DNA from: Actinokineospora fastidiosa
GTDB taxonomy: Bacteria > Actinomycetota > Actinomycetes > Mycobacteriales > Pseudonocardiaceae
Length of the DNA: 64,000 nucleotides
Direction of reading: 5' to 3'
NCBI RefSeq assembly: GCF_014648415.1
Contig: NZ_BMRB01000001.1
Span: 1,240,001 to 1,304,000 of the forward strand
Part shown: one piece after another, positions 35,658 through 44,450 of the stretch
How the letters are laid out: every line of letters starts with the position of its first letter
Numbering within the stretch: position 1 is the stretch's first letter
Program-made: the position numbers and the translations under genes
The notes under the pieces: generated by a model
Database searches by the model: none
Told to the model about the DNA's origin: nothing
The model's input: the letters and a program-made list of their open reading frames with translations, nothing else

Positions 35658-35679
35658 GTTCACCGCTCATTCACGCTCC
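35658..35679 (+). promoter_or_regulatory. PHO box upstream of phoU
   Basis: Two 11-nt direct repeats, GTTCACCGCTC and ATTCACGCTCC, lie about 30 bp before a TAGGCT -10 box and the phoU ATG. Spacing and GTTCACC core equal those of the pstS site, so both are probably bound by PhoP. Confidence 0.6.
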
Positions 35680-35718
35680 GATAGGTGCGTCCGGCGCGGT
35701 TGCGTCTAGGCTTTGGCC

Positions 35719-36384
35719 ATGCGCGAGGCTTACCACAGTGAACTAGGACAGCTTGCCGACCAGCTCGCCGCGATGTGCGCGATGGTCGGCGATGCGATGG
35801 AACTCGCCACGCGCGCGCTGCTGGAGACCAACCTCTCGCTGGCCGAACAGGTGATCAGCGGCGACGAGAAGATCGACGACGCGCGCTCGGCCTGCGAGGA
35901 GCACGCCTACTCGCTGCTGGCGCTGCAGGCTCCCGTCGCAACCGACCTGCGCACCGTCCTCGCGGCGATCCACGCCGCGGAGAGCCTGGAGCGGATGGGC
36001 GACCTGGCGCTGCACGTGGCCAAGGCGGCCCGGCGCAGGCACCCCAACCCGGTGCTGCCCGACGGCGTGCGGGAGAGCTTCGCCGAGATGGGCCGCATCG
36101 CCGTCAGCCTGGCCCGCGGCACGGAGTCCGTCATCCGCAGCCAGGACGTCGCCGCGGCGCGCGCCCTGGACGACGCCGACGACGAGATGGACGACCTGCA
36201 CCGCGGCCTGTTCTCGGTGATCATGGCCAAGGACTGGCCGCACGGCGTCGCCGCGGCCGTGGACGTGACCCTGCTGGGCCGCTTCTACGAGCGCTACGCC
36301 GACCACGCGGTCTCCGTCGCCAAGCGCGTGGTGTTCGTGGTGACCGGCCGGATGCCGGGCGCCTCGGACGACCTGGAGCCCTAG
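35719..36384 (+). CDS. phoU: Phosphate signalling/transport regulator PhoU
   Basis: 221 residues. TAGGCT ends 6 nt before the ATG, so a leaderless transcript is predicted. The protein consists of two three-helix PhoU bundles, with metal-site patterns such as ISGDEKIDDARSACEEHAYSLLAL in the first and DDADDEMDDLHRGLF in the second. PhoU links the Pst importer to the PhoR kinase. It is separated from pstSCAB (Rv0821c likewise stands apart) and carries its own PHO box. Confidence 0.94.
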   Translation: MREAYHSELGQLADQLAAMCAMVGDAMELATRALLETNLSLAEQVISGDEKIDDARSACEEHAYSLLALQAPVATDLRTVLAAIHAAESLERMGDLALHVAKAARRRHPNPVLPDGVRESFAEMGRIAVSLARGTESVIRSQDVAAARALDDADDEMDDLHRGLFSVIMAKDWPHGVAAAVDVTLLGRFYERYADHAVSVAKRVVFVVTGRMPGASDDLEP

Positions 36385-36398
36385 CCCTCAAAACGACC

Positions 36399-36436
36399 GT
36401 GAGGCGGGGCCGGACAGCTGTCCGGCCCCGCCTCAC
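36399..36436. terminator. Bidirectional terminator phoU / acidic protein gene
   Basis: A perfect 38-bp palindrome (two 19-bp arms, GTGAGGCGGGGCCGGACAG and complement) between two convergent genes. It should stop transcription from both sides. Confidence 0.85.
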
Positions 36437-36446
36437 GCGCGTTCGG

Positions 36447-37298
36447 CTACCAGTTCGACAGGCCGGACGGCTCGTCGCCGCACGAGCCGTCGGTGGTGTC
36501 GGTGGCGTCGGTGGTGTCGGTTATGTCGTCCATGGGCTTGAGGTCGTCGTACCAGTCCGACAGCGCCGGGTCCCCGGTGGCGTCGGCGGGGTCGTCCTCG
36601 ACGGCGGAGTCCGTGGGCTCGGCGTCCTTCGGGTCCCCGTCGGTCGAGCCGGCGTCGGCGGCGGGTTCGAGGCTGGAGTACCAGTCCTCCAGCGTGGGCT
36701 CGCCGGACTCGGCGTTGTCGGCGACCGGCTCCTGCTCGGGGGTGTCGTCGCCGGGCTTGAGGTCGTCGAACCAGTCGGTCAGCGACGGGCCGTCGGCCTC
36801 GCTCGGCTGCTCGGTCGGCTCCGGCTCCTCGGTGGGAGTCGGCTCCTCGGTAGGCGTCGGCTCCTCCGTGGGAGCCGGTTCCGTGGTCGTCGGCTCCTCG
36901 GCGGGCTGCTCCGTAGGCTCCTCGGCGGGCTCCGGCTCCTCGGACGTCGCCTCCGGCGGCTGGTTCTCGAACTCGCTCTCGGGGTTGTCCACGGTCTGCG
37001 TCGGCTCGTCGGCCTGCTCCGGCTGGCCGCCCTCGCCCTTGGCGTTCCAGGTGCCCTCGCCGCTGGGGTCGTGGTAGGCGGACTCGGCCACGCCGTCGTC
37101 GTTGAGGTCGAGCAGGGCGGTGTCGGCGACGCCGTCGCCGTCGGAGTCCCACATGGCGTCGTCGTAGCGGCCGTCGCCGTCGAAGTCGACCGCGATGGCG
37201 TCGGTGGCCCCGTCCCCGTCGACGTCCACGTTGGTCTGTCCGTGGTGGACGTTCGGGTCGCCGTCGCCGGTGCCGAAGTGGTACTGGATGTCCGCCAT
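36447..37298 (-). CDS. Acidic protein with DxDxDG calcium-type repeats and LxDW repeats
   Basis: 283 residues, very acidic, no signal peptide or membrane helix. Residues about 23-70 carry four DxDxDG-like loops (DVDGDG, DFDGDG, DSDGDG, DLNDDG), the calcium-binding pattern of dockerin/thrombospondin-3 type repeats. A Glu/Pro/Thr-rich linker with PTEE repeats follows. The C-terminal half has three copies of an LxDW(F/Y) element (LTDWFDDLKP, LEDWYSSLEP, LSDWYDDLKP) and a terminal GLSNW. No function is known. Confidence 0.75.
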   Translation of the reverse strand: MADIQYHFGTGDGDPNVHHGQTNVDVDGDGATDAIAVDFDGDGRYDDAMWDSDGDGVADTALLDLNDDGVAESAYHDPSGEGTWNAKGEGGQPEQADEPTQTVDNPESEFENQPPEATSEEPEPAEEPTEQPAEEPTTTEPAPTEEPTPTEEPTPTEEPEPTEQPSEADGPSLTDWFDDLKPGDDTPEQEPVADNAESGEPTLEDWYSSLEPAADAGSTDGDPKDAEPTDSAVEDDPADATGDPALSDWYDDLKPMDDITDTTDATDTTDGSCGDEPSGLSNW

Positions 37299-37401
37299 GT
37301 CGAGGTGCCCCCTGAATTCGGTGTCCGACGGGTAGACGCGGGGCGAGCACGCCCGGTTCCGCGAGCGTAATGCACCGATCGGGGCTGTTACGGTCGTTTC
37401 C

Positions 37402-38121
37402 GTGGACGATGCCGCGGTCGCGGAGGCGGCGGCGGGCCGGGCGGCGGCCCTGCTCACCGCACTCCGCGCGGACAACCCGCCCGACGTGGGCGCCCTCGCC
37501 GACGCCGAGGCCAACGCCGCGATCCTGGGCATGCTCGCCGACCTGCGCCCGCGCGACGCCGTGCTCTCCGAGGAGTCCCCCGACGACCCCGCCCGCCCGC
37601 AAGCCGACCGGGTGTGGATCATCGACCCGCTCGACGGCACCCGCGAGTACGCGGCGGGCGTCCCCGAGTGGGCCGTGCACGTCGCGCTCTGGGAGCGCGG
37701 CGCGGGCATCACCGCGGCCGCCGTCGCCCTGCCCGACAGGGTCCACGTCCGCGGCGACCTCGCGGTCCCGCCCACCCGGTCCGACCTGCGGATCGTGATC
37801 AGCGCAAGCCGCCCCCCGGACGGCGTGGCCGACCTGGCCGAGCGGGTGGGCGCGCGGCTGGTCCCCATGGGCTCGGCGGGTGTCAAGACCATGGCCGTGC
37901 TGCGCGGCGACGCCGACGCCTACTTCCACACCGGCGGCCAGTGGGAGTGGGACTCCGCCGCGCCGGTCGGCGTCGCCGTGGCCGCAGGCCTGCACGCCTC
38001 CCGCGTCGACGGCTCGCCGCTGCGCTACAACCAGCCCCGCCCCTACCTGCCCGACCTGCTCGTCTGCCGCCCGGAGCTGGCCGACCGGCTGCTCACGGCC
38101 TGGGCTCGTCGAGCAGGCTGA
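37402..38121 (+). CDS. cysQ: CysQ-like 3'(2'),5'-bisphosphate nucleotidase / inositol monophosphatase family
   Basis: 239 residues. TACGGT ends 7 nt before the GTG (leaderless). Metal-binding motifs of the lithium-sensitive phosphatase family are present: LSEESPDD, WIIDPLDGTREY and the late WEWDSAAPVGVA. The likely substrate is PAP from sulfate assimilation, but inositol or fructose-1,6-bisphosphate cannot be excluded. At 239 residues it is near the short end of the family. The end overlaps the convergent phosphotransferase gene by 29 bp. Confidence 0.82.
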   Translation: MDDAAVAEAAAGRAAALLTALRADNPPDVGALADAEANAAILGMLADLRPRDAVLSEESPDDPARPQADRVWIIDPLDGTREYAAGVPEWAVHVALWERGAGITAAAVALPDRVHVRGDLAVPPTRSDLRIVISASRPPDGVADLAERVGARLVPMGSAGVKTMAVLRGDADAYFHTGGQWEWDSAAPVGVAVAAGLHASRVDGSPLRYNQPRPYLPDLLVCRPELADRLLTAWARRAG

Positions 38122-38992
38122 GCAGCGTCAGCCGGGGCGCGTCGGCGAACTCCGGCGCGGCGCCAGCGGCCCGCGCCCAGGTCAGGGTCCGGGCGACGAT
38201 GCCGAGCCTGCGCGCCAGCGCCAGCTCGCGGCGCAGCCGCCCGATCGGCGCGAAGTCGGTGAACTCGGCAAGGTACCGCTCGCCTGCCTCGACCGCCGCG
38301 GCCTCGCCGAGCCCGTCGCCGATCACGCTCAGCGGCAGCATCGCGGCTGCGAACGGGTGCGCGACGACGCTGTCGCCCCAGTCGTAGAACCGCGGCCCGG
38401 TCAGGACGTTGTCCGGGTGCAGGTCGTTGTGGTCCAGCGACGCGGGCAGCGCCGACGCTGCCAGCTCGGCCGCCCACTCGGCCACCCACCGCGCGGCGGT
38501 CCCGTCCGCGAACTCCGCGGGGAGTCCCCCGCCCACAACCGCGACAGCCTCAGACAGCCGCCGCGGCAACACCTCCGGCCGCATGTCGGCGACCCCGGCC
38601 GCGAGCAACCGGTCGACGTGCGGCATCAGGCGCCGCTGCATCCGCGCGTACGCCACCAGAGCGTCCCCGAGCCCCGACACGTCCCCCAACGACGCCCCGC
38701 CGTCAGGCAACACCACCCACCCGCGCTCCGCGTCCACGGCCAGCGGTTCGAGCACCGACTCGGGCACGACCTCGTGCAACACCAGGTAAAGGCCCGCCTC
38801 GAACGCCGTCTCCGCCCCGGAAGCCTTGAGCCACACCCGCCCCGCGCTCGTCTCGGCGCACAGCACGGTCGCCCACGGCCGCACCCTCGGCTGCTCGACC
38901 TCCCCACACCGCACGACCCCCCGCCGCGCGAGCGCGTCGTCCAACCACGCCACCGCCTCCGCCCGCCATCCCGCGGTCGACCACTCCGCCAC
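38093..38992 (-). CDS. Aminoglycoside phosphotransferase-family protein
   Basis: 299 residues from GTG with GGGGAGG upstream. Protein-kinase-like fold: VWLKASGAETAFEAG (ATP lobe Lys), catalytic loop SLDHNDLHPDNVL and metal Asp in FYDWGDSVVAHPF. The APH family phosphorylates small molecules such as aminoglycosides, choline, homoserine or methylthioribose. Nothing in the context decides the substrate, so antibiotic resistance should not be assumed. Confidence 0.85.
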   Translation of the reverse strand: MAEWSTAGWRAEAVAWLDDALARRGVVRCGEVEQPRVRPWATVLCAETSAGRVWLKASGAETAFEAGLYLVLHEVVPESVLEPLAVDAERGWVVLPDGGASLGDVSGLGDALVAYARMQRRLMPHVDRLLAAGVADMRPEVLPRRLSEAVAVVGGGLPAEFADGTAARWVAEWAAELAASALPASLDHNDLHPDNVLTGPRFYDWGDSVVAHPFAAAMLPLSVIGDGLGEAAAVEAGERYLAEFTDFAPIGRLRRELALARRLGIVARTLTWARAAGAAPEFADAPRLTLLSLLDEPRP

Positions 38993-39105
38993 GCGGACCT
39001 CCCCATCGTTATCCGCAGGTTATGTGAGGTCCCGGCCGCCGGGGTCGGGATTTACGATTGCTAGTCTGCGACCGCCCGTGCGCGCGTCCGCCGAGGAGCA
39101 CTCCC

Positions 39106-41106
39106 ATGAGTTGGTGGCAGTTGGTTCCAGCCCTGCTGTTGACCGCGGCCATCGTCTTCCTACCCGGCTACCTGATCCTGCGCTGCTGGGCCGTGACCGG
39201 CCTGGTGGCCGTCGGCGCCGCCGCTCCCGTGTCGATCAGCCTGGTCGCCGTCACCGCCGTGGTCGGCCCGTTCCTCGGCCTGCGGTGGAACGTGCTGCAC
39301 GTCGTGGTGCCCGCAGTCGCCATCGCCGCGATCGGCCTGGTGCTGCGCAGGGCCACCCCGAAGGCGCTGGGCATCCACGGCCGCATCCGCCGCTCGCCGC
39401 GCTCCCGCTGGACCCTGCTGGCCCACCTCGGCGCCCTGCTCATCCCCGCCGCGCTGCTGACCCGCGGCCTCACCCGGATGATCGGCGGCCCGGAGAACAT
39501 CTCCCAGACCTGGGACAACGTCTTCCACCTCAACGCGATCCGCTACATCATCGACAGCGGGTCCGCGTCCTCGCTCACCGTCGGCGGGATGTACAGCGGC
39601 GGGGCCAAGGTGTCGGCGTACCCGGCCGCCTGGCACGACCTGGTCAGCCTGGTCGTGCAGGTCTCGGGCGTGTCCATCCCGGCAGCGGTCAACGCGGTCA
39701 CCCTGGTGATCGGCGCCCTGGTCTGGCCGATCTCGGCGATCTTCCTGACCACCCGGGTCACCGGCACCCGGCCCGTCCCGGTCCTGTTCGCCGGGGCGCT
39801 CTCCGCGGCGTTCGGCGCGTTCCCGTACATCATCCTGGACTTCGGCGTCCTCTACCCGTACTTCATGTCGCTGGCGCTGCTGCCCGCCGCGCTCGCCCTG
39901 ATCAGCATGGTCACCGGCGTCGGCGACCGCAGCGGCACGCCGCGCTGGCTCGCGACCCTCCTCTTCATCGCCGTGACGCCGGGCATCGCCCTGGCGCACC
40001 CGAGCACGTTCCTCACGCTGCTGCTGTTCGCCCTGCCGATCTTCGTCGTCGCGGTGGTCCGCTACCGGCGGATCCTGGCCGGACGCGCGGGCCAGAGCCG
40101 CTATTGGCTGCTGGTGATGCTCCTGGCGGCCTACCTCGGCGCGGGCATCGCGCTGTGGCTGCGGGTGCGCCCCTCGAGCGAGAACTCGGGCTGGCAGCCG
40201 ATCCAGCGGGTGCCGCAGGCGATCGGCCAGGTGCTCAGCGGCGGCGTCATGCAGCAGGGCGCCTCGTGGGTCGTCCTGCTGTTCAGCCTGGTCGCCGTCG
40301 GCCTGGTGATGCGCAGGCAGTTCAGCCAGTGGGTCCTCGGCGTCTACCTGATCGCCGCGGTGCTGTTCATCGTGGTGTCCGCGATGCGGAAGCCGGGACT
40401 GCGGAACTTCATCACCGGCGTTTGGTACAACGACTCCTACCGGCTCGCCTCGCTGCTGCCCACGATCACCGTGGTGGTGTGCACGATCTCGGCGACCTGG
40501 CTGTTCTTCCGCACCAGGGACGCGCTCGTCGAACGCCGTCCCCGCCTCGCCAGCATGCGGTTCACCAGGGAGTCCACGCCCGCGGCTGCGGCGGTGGCCT
40601 TCGTCGTCGCGGCGATCATCGGCGTCGCCGGGCAGTTCAGCTCGGTCAACTACGCCGTGGGCTCGGGCGCGGGCAACTACCGCGCCTCCGACAACGCGCC
40701 GCTGCTGTCCTCCGCGGAGGAGGCCCTGCTGACCCGGGTCGACGAGCACGTCCCGGAGAGCGCCACCATCATCGGCGACCCCTGGACGGGAACCGCGTTC
40801 TCCTACGCCATCAGCGGCAGGCGCACGCTCACGCCGCACGTCGGCGACGACAAGATGCCGCCGGACGTGCTGATGCTGATGAACAACCTGAACGCCATCG
40901 GCGAGGACCCCAGGATCTGCGAGCTGATCGAGAAGTACGACAGCTACTACGTCCTGGATTTCAACGGACGGCGCTACATGAACTGGCCCACCGTGTACCC
41001 CGGCATGGAGACCGTCGAGACGAACCCGCACCTCGAGGTCGTCGACCGCGAAGGGGACGCGGCCACGCTGTACCGGATCACCACCTGCGACGGGCAGTCC
41101 AGCTGA
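39106..41106 (+). CDS. Large polytopic membrane protein (DUF6541-like), putative cell-wall glycosyltransferase
   Basis: 666 residues from ATG with GAGGAG upstream. About 12-14 membrane helices fill the first 500 residues. A C-terminal extracytoplasmic domain follows (about 520-666; LTRVDEHVPESATIIGDPWTGTAF, then a YVLDFNGRRYM segment). The layout resembles GT-C arabinosyl- or mannosyltransferases and the actinobacterial DUF6541 proteins. It borders the glycan cluster, which supports a polymer or envelope role. No catalytic residues are confirmed. Confidence 0.72.
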   Translation: MSWWQLVPALLLTAAIVFLPGYLILRCWAVTGLVAVGAAAPVSISLVAVTAVVGPFLGLRWNVLHVVVPAVAIAAIGLVLRRATPKALGIHGRIRRSPRSRWTLLAHLGALLIPAALLTRGLTRMIGGPENISQTWDNVFHLNAIRYIIDSGSASSLTVGGMYSGGAKVSAYPAAWHDLVSLVVQVSGVSIPAAVNAVTLVIGALVWPISAIFLTTRVTGTRPVPVLFAGALSAAFGAFPYIILDFGVLYPYFMSLALLPAALALISMVTGVGDRSGTPRWLATLLFIAVTPGIALAHPSTFLTLLLFALPIFVVAVVRYRRILAGRAGQSRYWLLVMLLAAYLGAGIALWLRVRPSSENSGWQPIQRVPQAIGQVLSGGVMQQGASWVVLLFSLVAVGLVMRRQFSQWVLGVYLIAAVLFIVVSAMRKPGLRNFITGVWYNDSYRLASLLPTITVVVCTISATWLFFRTRDALVERRPRLASMRFTRESTPAAAAVAFVVAAIIGVAGQFSSVNYAVGSGAGNYRASDNAPLLSSAEEALLTRVDEHVPESATIIGDPWTGTAFSYAISGRRTLTPHVGDDKMPPDVLMLMNNLNAIGEDPRICELIEKYDSYYVLDFNGRRYMNWPTVYPGMETVETNPHLEVVDREGDAATLYRITTCDGQSS

Positions 41107-41109
41107 CCG

Positions 41110-42243
41110 TCAGCGGGCCCGGTCGACGACGTCGGCCGCCTTGCCTGCGACGGATTCCAGGCTGTGGTTCTCCCGCACCCACCGCGACAGGGCGGCCCTG
41201 CGCTCCGGCGCGGGGTGGTCGGCCAGCGCCTTCTCCATGGCCTCGGACACCGCGTCCACGTCCCAGTCGACCGCCCAGCCCAGGCCGTTCTCGCGGACGA
41301 GCGGACCGAGCGGGCCCACACCGGCGTAGATGACCGGCGCGCCGGACGACAGACCAGCCAGCGCCTTGGTCGCGAAGGCGAAGTCGTACCCCACCCCCGG
41401 CCGCACCGACGCGAGCGAGGCCGCCGCGGCGGCGAACTCGCCGCTGAGGTGCTCCGCGGGCTGGGGCGTGCGGAACTCGACCCGCCCGGGCGCCAGCCGC
41501 TGCGCGAGGTCCTTGAGCATCGGCACGTCGGTGCCCTGGCCGATCATCAGCAGGCGGGCTTCCGGGTGCCGGTCGGCGACCTTGGCGAAGGCGCGGACGA
41601 AGACCTCGGCGCCGTGGATCTCCGACATCGTTCCGCCGTAGACCAGGGTCGGTGTGGACGGCCGCTCGGCGTAGGCGAACCGCGTGGTGTCGATGCCGAC
41701 CCCGACGACGGTGACCAGCTCGGCGGGCACGCCCAGGTCCTCCAGATCGCGCAGCACGCCGTCGGACACGGCGATGACCGCCCGGGAGCCGCGCAGCACC
41801 CACCGCTCCAGCACCTTGAGCACCCGGACGACGGTCCGGTTGACGCCGATCCCCTCCGCCGCGGTGGACACCACGTCGGCCGAGAAGTGCACGTAGGGGG
41901 TGCGGCGCAGCATGCAGGCGACCCGGCTGGACACGCCCGTCGTGGTCGGCGGCTCGACGACCACCACGTCGCTGCGGGTGAGCAGGAGCCGGAAGAACAG
42001 CGGGATGTCGTAGCTGAGGTACTGCACGTACCCGCGGACGTTCCCGCCCTTGTCGCGCAGCACCGGCCAGCGCCGCACGTCGAGACCGGCGTCCTCGATC
42101 CGGGCGCCGCGTGGCGGCACCGTGGTCAGGACGCGGACCTGGTGGCCGCGAGCGGCCAGCTCGTCGGCCAGGGCGCCGAGCCGGTAGGCGGCTGCCCCGG
42201 TCTCCGGGCGGAAGAGCCGGGAGACGATCGTGATGCGCGCCAT
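41110..42243 (-). CDS. GT4 glycosyltransferase (WbuB-like)
   Basis: 377 residues from ATG. N-terminal acceptor lobe starts ITIVSRLFRPETGAAAYRLG; the C-terminal GT-B lobe includes VGVGIDTTRF, PTLVYGGTMSEIHG and the nucleotide-sugar region GYDFAFATKALAGLSSGAP. Closest in pattern to WbuB-type transferases that extend O-antigen-like repeats. Gap of 5 bp to the WbpB-like gene, so co-transcribed with the uronate-sugar genes. Confidence 0.87.
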   Translation of the reverse strand: MARITIVSRLFRPETGAAAYRLGALADELAARGHQVRVLTTVPPRGARIEDAGLDVRRWPVLRDKGGNVRGYVQYLSYDIPLFFRLLLTRSDVVVVEPPTTTGVSSRVACMLRRTPYVHFSADVVSTAAEGIGVNRTVVRVLKVLERWVLRGSRAVIAVSDGVLRDLEDLGVPAELVTVVGVGIDTTRFAYAERPSTPTLVYGGTMSEIHGAEVFVRAFAKVADRHPEARLLMIGQGTDVPMLKDLAQRLAPGRVEFRTPQPAEHLSGEFAAAAASLASVRPGVGYDFAFATKALAGLSSGAPVIYAGVGPLGPLVRENGLGWAVDWDVDAVSEAMEKALADHPAPERRAALSRWVRENHSLESVAGKAADVVDRAR

Positions 42244-42248
42244 CGGCT

Positions 42249-43238
42249 TCAGCAGGCGCCCAGCTGCTGGCTCGCGGTGGCCAGCACCTTCTCGGCCGTG
42301 CGCAGGGTGTTGAGGCCCTCCTGCAGCGTGACGATCTCCTGCGACTCGCCCAGCACCGCGTCGCGGAACTTCTCGTGCTCGGTGCGCAGGGGCTCGCGCT
42401 TGACGATCGCGTAGCGGGTCATGTCGCCCTCGGAGACGCCGCGGAAGTTGGCCACGGAGTCCCACTCGGTGGTGACCACGCCGTTGGCGTAGAAGGTCAG
42501 GTCGGCGGTGAGGGTGTCGGCGACGAACGCGCCCTTCTCGCCGGTCACCACGGTCAGCCGCTCCTTCATCGGGGACAGCCAGTTCACCAGGTGGTTGGTG
42601 ATCGTGCCGTTGGCCAGCCGCCCGGTGGCGGCCACCATGTCCTCGTGCGCGCGGCCCGAGCGCAGCGCGACCTGGGCGGTCACGTGCGTGTACTCCGACT
42701 GCGCCAGCCACGCGGTCAGGTCGATGTCGTGGGTGGCGAGGTCCTTGACCACGCCGACGTCGGCGATCCGCGCCGGGAACGGGCCCTGGCGGCGGGTGGC
42801 GATCTGGTAGACGTCGCCGAGGTCGCCGTTGGCGATGCGCTCGCGCAGCGACTGCAGCGCCGGGTTGTACCGCTCGATGTGCCCGACCGCGCCGATCACG
42901 CCGTTCGCCGCGAACGCCTCGACCAGCTTGGTCCCGGCCTCGACGCTGTGCGCGATCGGCTTCTCGATCAGCGTGTGCACCCCGGCCTCGGCCAGCGCGA
43001 GGCCGACCTCCTCGTGCATGCCGGTCGGCACGGCGCAGACCGCCATGTCGATGCCCGCGTCGATCAGCTCGGCCACGTTCTGCAGCACCGGCAGGCCCTG
43101 CGCCACGCCGTGCGGGTCGCCGTTGGCGTCGGCGACGGCGACCAGCGTCAGCCCGTCCACCTCGCGCACGACCCGCGCGTGGTGGCGGCCCATCATGCCC
43201 AGGCCGATGAGGCCCACTCGCAGCTCAGCCATGCTCAC
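42249..43238 (-). CDS. Gfo/Idh/MocA oxidoreductase, WbpB/WlbA-like (UDP-GlcNAcA 3-dehydrogenase)
   Basis: 329 residues from GTG overlapping the aminotransferase stop (GTGA); an ATG two codons later is possible. The Rossmann motif GLIGLGMMGRHHARV is at the N-terminus, the catalytic EKP in LIEKPIAHS, and the middle domain has DLATHDIDLTAWL. WbpB/WlbA oxidises C3 of UDP-GlcNAc-uronate. The neighbouring DegT aminotransferase, hexapeptide acetyltransferase and UDP-sugar dehydrogenase complete that pathway. Confidence 0.87.
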   Translation of the reverse strand: MSMAELRVGLIGLGMMGRHHARVVREVDGLTLVAVADANGDPHGVAQGLPVLQNVAELIDAGIDMAVCAVPTGMHEEVGLALAEAGVHTLIEKPIAHSVEAGTKLVEAFAANGVIGAVGHIERYNPALQSLRERIANGDLGDVYQIATRRQGPFPARIADVGVVKDLATHDIDLTAWLAQSEYTHVTAQVALRSGRAHEDMVAATGRLANGTITNHLVNWLSPMKERLTVVTGEKGAFVADTLTADLTFYANGVVTTEWDSVANFRGVSEGDMTRYAIVKREPLRTEHEKFRDAVLGESQEIVTLQEGLNTLRTAEKVLATASQQLGAC

Positions 43239-44326
43239 GCACCCGCCTTCGCCAGGGTGTTCACCGCGTTCACGATGCGCTCGCGGTCCTCGTCGTCCAG
43301 CGACGGGTGCACCGGCAGCGACACCACGACGGCGGCGGCCTTCTCGGTGTTCGGCAGGTCCTCGACGCGGTCGAAGGAGGGCAGCCGGTGGTTCGGGATC
43401 GGGTAGTAGACGCCCGAGCCGATCTGGTGCTCGTCCTTGAGCGCCTTGACGAAGCCGTCGCGGTCCTCGGGCACCGTGATCGTGTACTGGTGGTAGACGT
43501 GCACCGCGCCGTCGGCGACCGCGGGCACCCCGACGCCGGTCAGGTTCGCGTCGAAGAACGCGGCGTTGGCCCGCCGGGTCTCGGTCCAGCCGCCGACCTT
43601 GGTCAGCTGCACGCGGCCGATGGCGGCGTGCAGGTTGGTCATGCGGGCGTTGAAGCCGACGAGCTCGTTCTCGTACTGGCGCTCCATGCCCTGGTTGCGC
43701 AGCAGACGCAGGGTCCGCTCGACGTCGGCGTCCCCGGTGGAGACCATGCCGCCCTCGCCGGACGTCATGTTCTTGGTCGGGTACAGGCTGAACATGGCGA
43801 ACGTGCCGAACGTGCCGACCCGCCTGCCGTCGAGGCTCGCGCCGTGCGCCTGCGCGGCGTCCTCGTACAGCGCGATCCCGTGCTTCTCGGCGATCGCGGC
43901 CAGGGCGGGCATGTTCGCCGGGTGCCCGTACAGGTGCACCGGCATGATCCCCTTGGTCCGCTCGGTCACCAGCGAGGCGACGTGCTCGGGGGACAGGCAG
44001 TAGTGGTCGAGCTCGATGTCGGCGAAGACCGGGGTCGCCCCGGTCAGCGCGACCGAGTTCGCCGTCGCCGCGAAGGTGAAGGACGGCACGATGACCTCGT
44101 CGCCGGGGCCGACGCCCGCGGCCAGCAGGCCCAGGTGCAGGCCGGCGGTGCCGGAGTTCACCGCGACGGCCGCCCTGCCGTCCAGCAGAACCTGGCTGAA
44201 CTCCTGCTCGAACGCGGCGACCTCGGCGCCCTGGGCGAGCATGCCGGAGCGCAGCACCGCGTCCACCGCCGCCCGCTCCTCGTCGCCGATGATCGGCTTG
44301 GCCGCCGGGATGAAGTCCTTGCTCAC
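43235..44326 (-). CDS. DegT/DnrJ/EryC1 aminotransferase, WbpE/WlbC-like
   Basis: 363 residues from GTG. PLP-enzyme motifs: NSGTAGLHLGLLAAGV, VPSFTFAATANSVALTG, YEDAAQAHGA, and the Schiff-base Lys at about residue 184 in YPTKNMTSGEGGM. These enzymes aminate 3-keto or 4-keto nucleotide sugars. Next to a WbpB-like oxidoreductase, C3 amination of the UDP-uronate sugar is the likeliest reaction. Translationally coupled to that gene. Confidence 0.88.
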   Translation of the reverse strand: MSKDFIPAAKPIIGDEERAAVDAVLRSGMLAQGAEVAAFEQEFSQVLLDGRAAVAVNSGTAGLHLGLLAAGVGPGDEVIVPSFTFAATANSVALTGATPVFADIELDHYCLSPEHVASLVTERTKGIMPVHLYGHPANMPALAAIAEKHGIALYEDAAQAHGASLDGRRVGTFGTFAMFSLYPTKNMTSGEGGMVSTGDADVERTLRLLRNQGMERQYENELVGFNARMTNLHAAIGRVQLTKVGGWTETRRANAAFFDANLTGVGVPAVADGAVHVYHQYTITVPEDRDGFVKALKDEHQIGSGVYYPIPNHRLPSFDRVEDLPNTEKAAAVVVSLPVHPSLDDEDRERIVNAVNTLAKAGA

Positions 44327-44450
44327 GTCTCGCCTCGATGCGGGGTCGGGAACCGGTCGCCCCACCTTAGAACCCACCCGGTCGGGTCCCCTGCCGGGGT
44401 CGCGGCGGGCGGCGGTGGGTGCCGATGGCGCGCGGTTAGACTGCCCGACC

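Noticed and set aside
38093..38992. Aminoglycoside resistance gene
   Set aside because: The APH fold has many metabolic substrates, and there is no mobile or antibiotic context at this locus.
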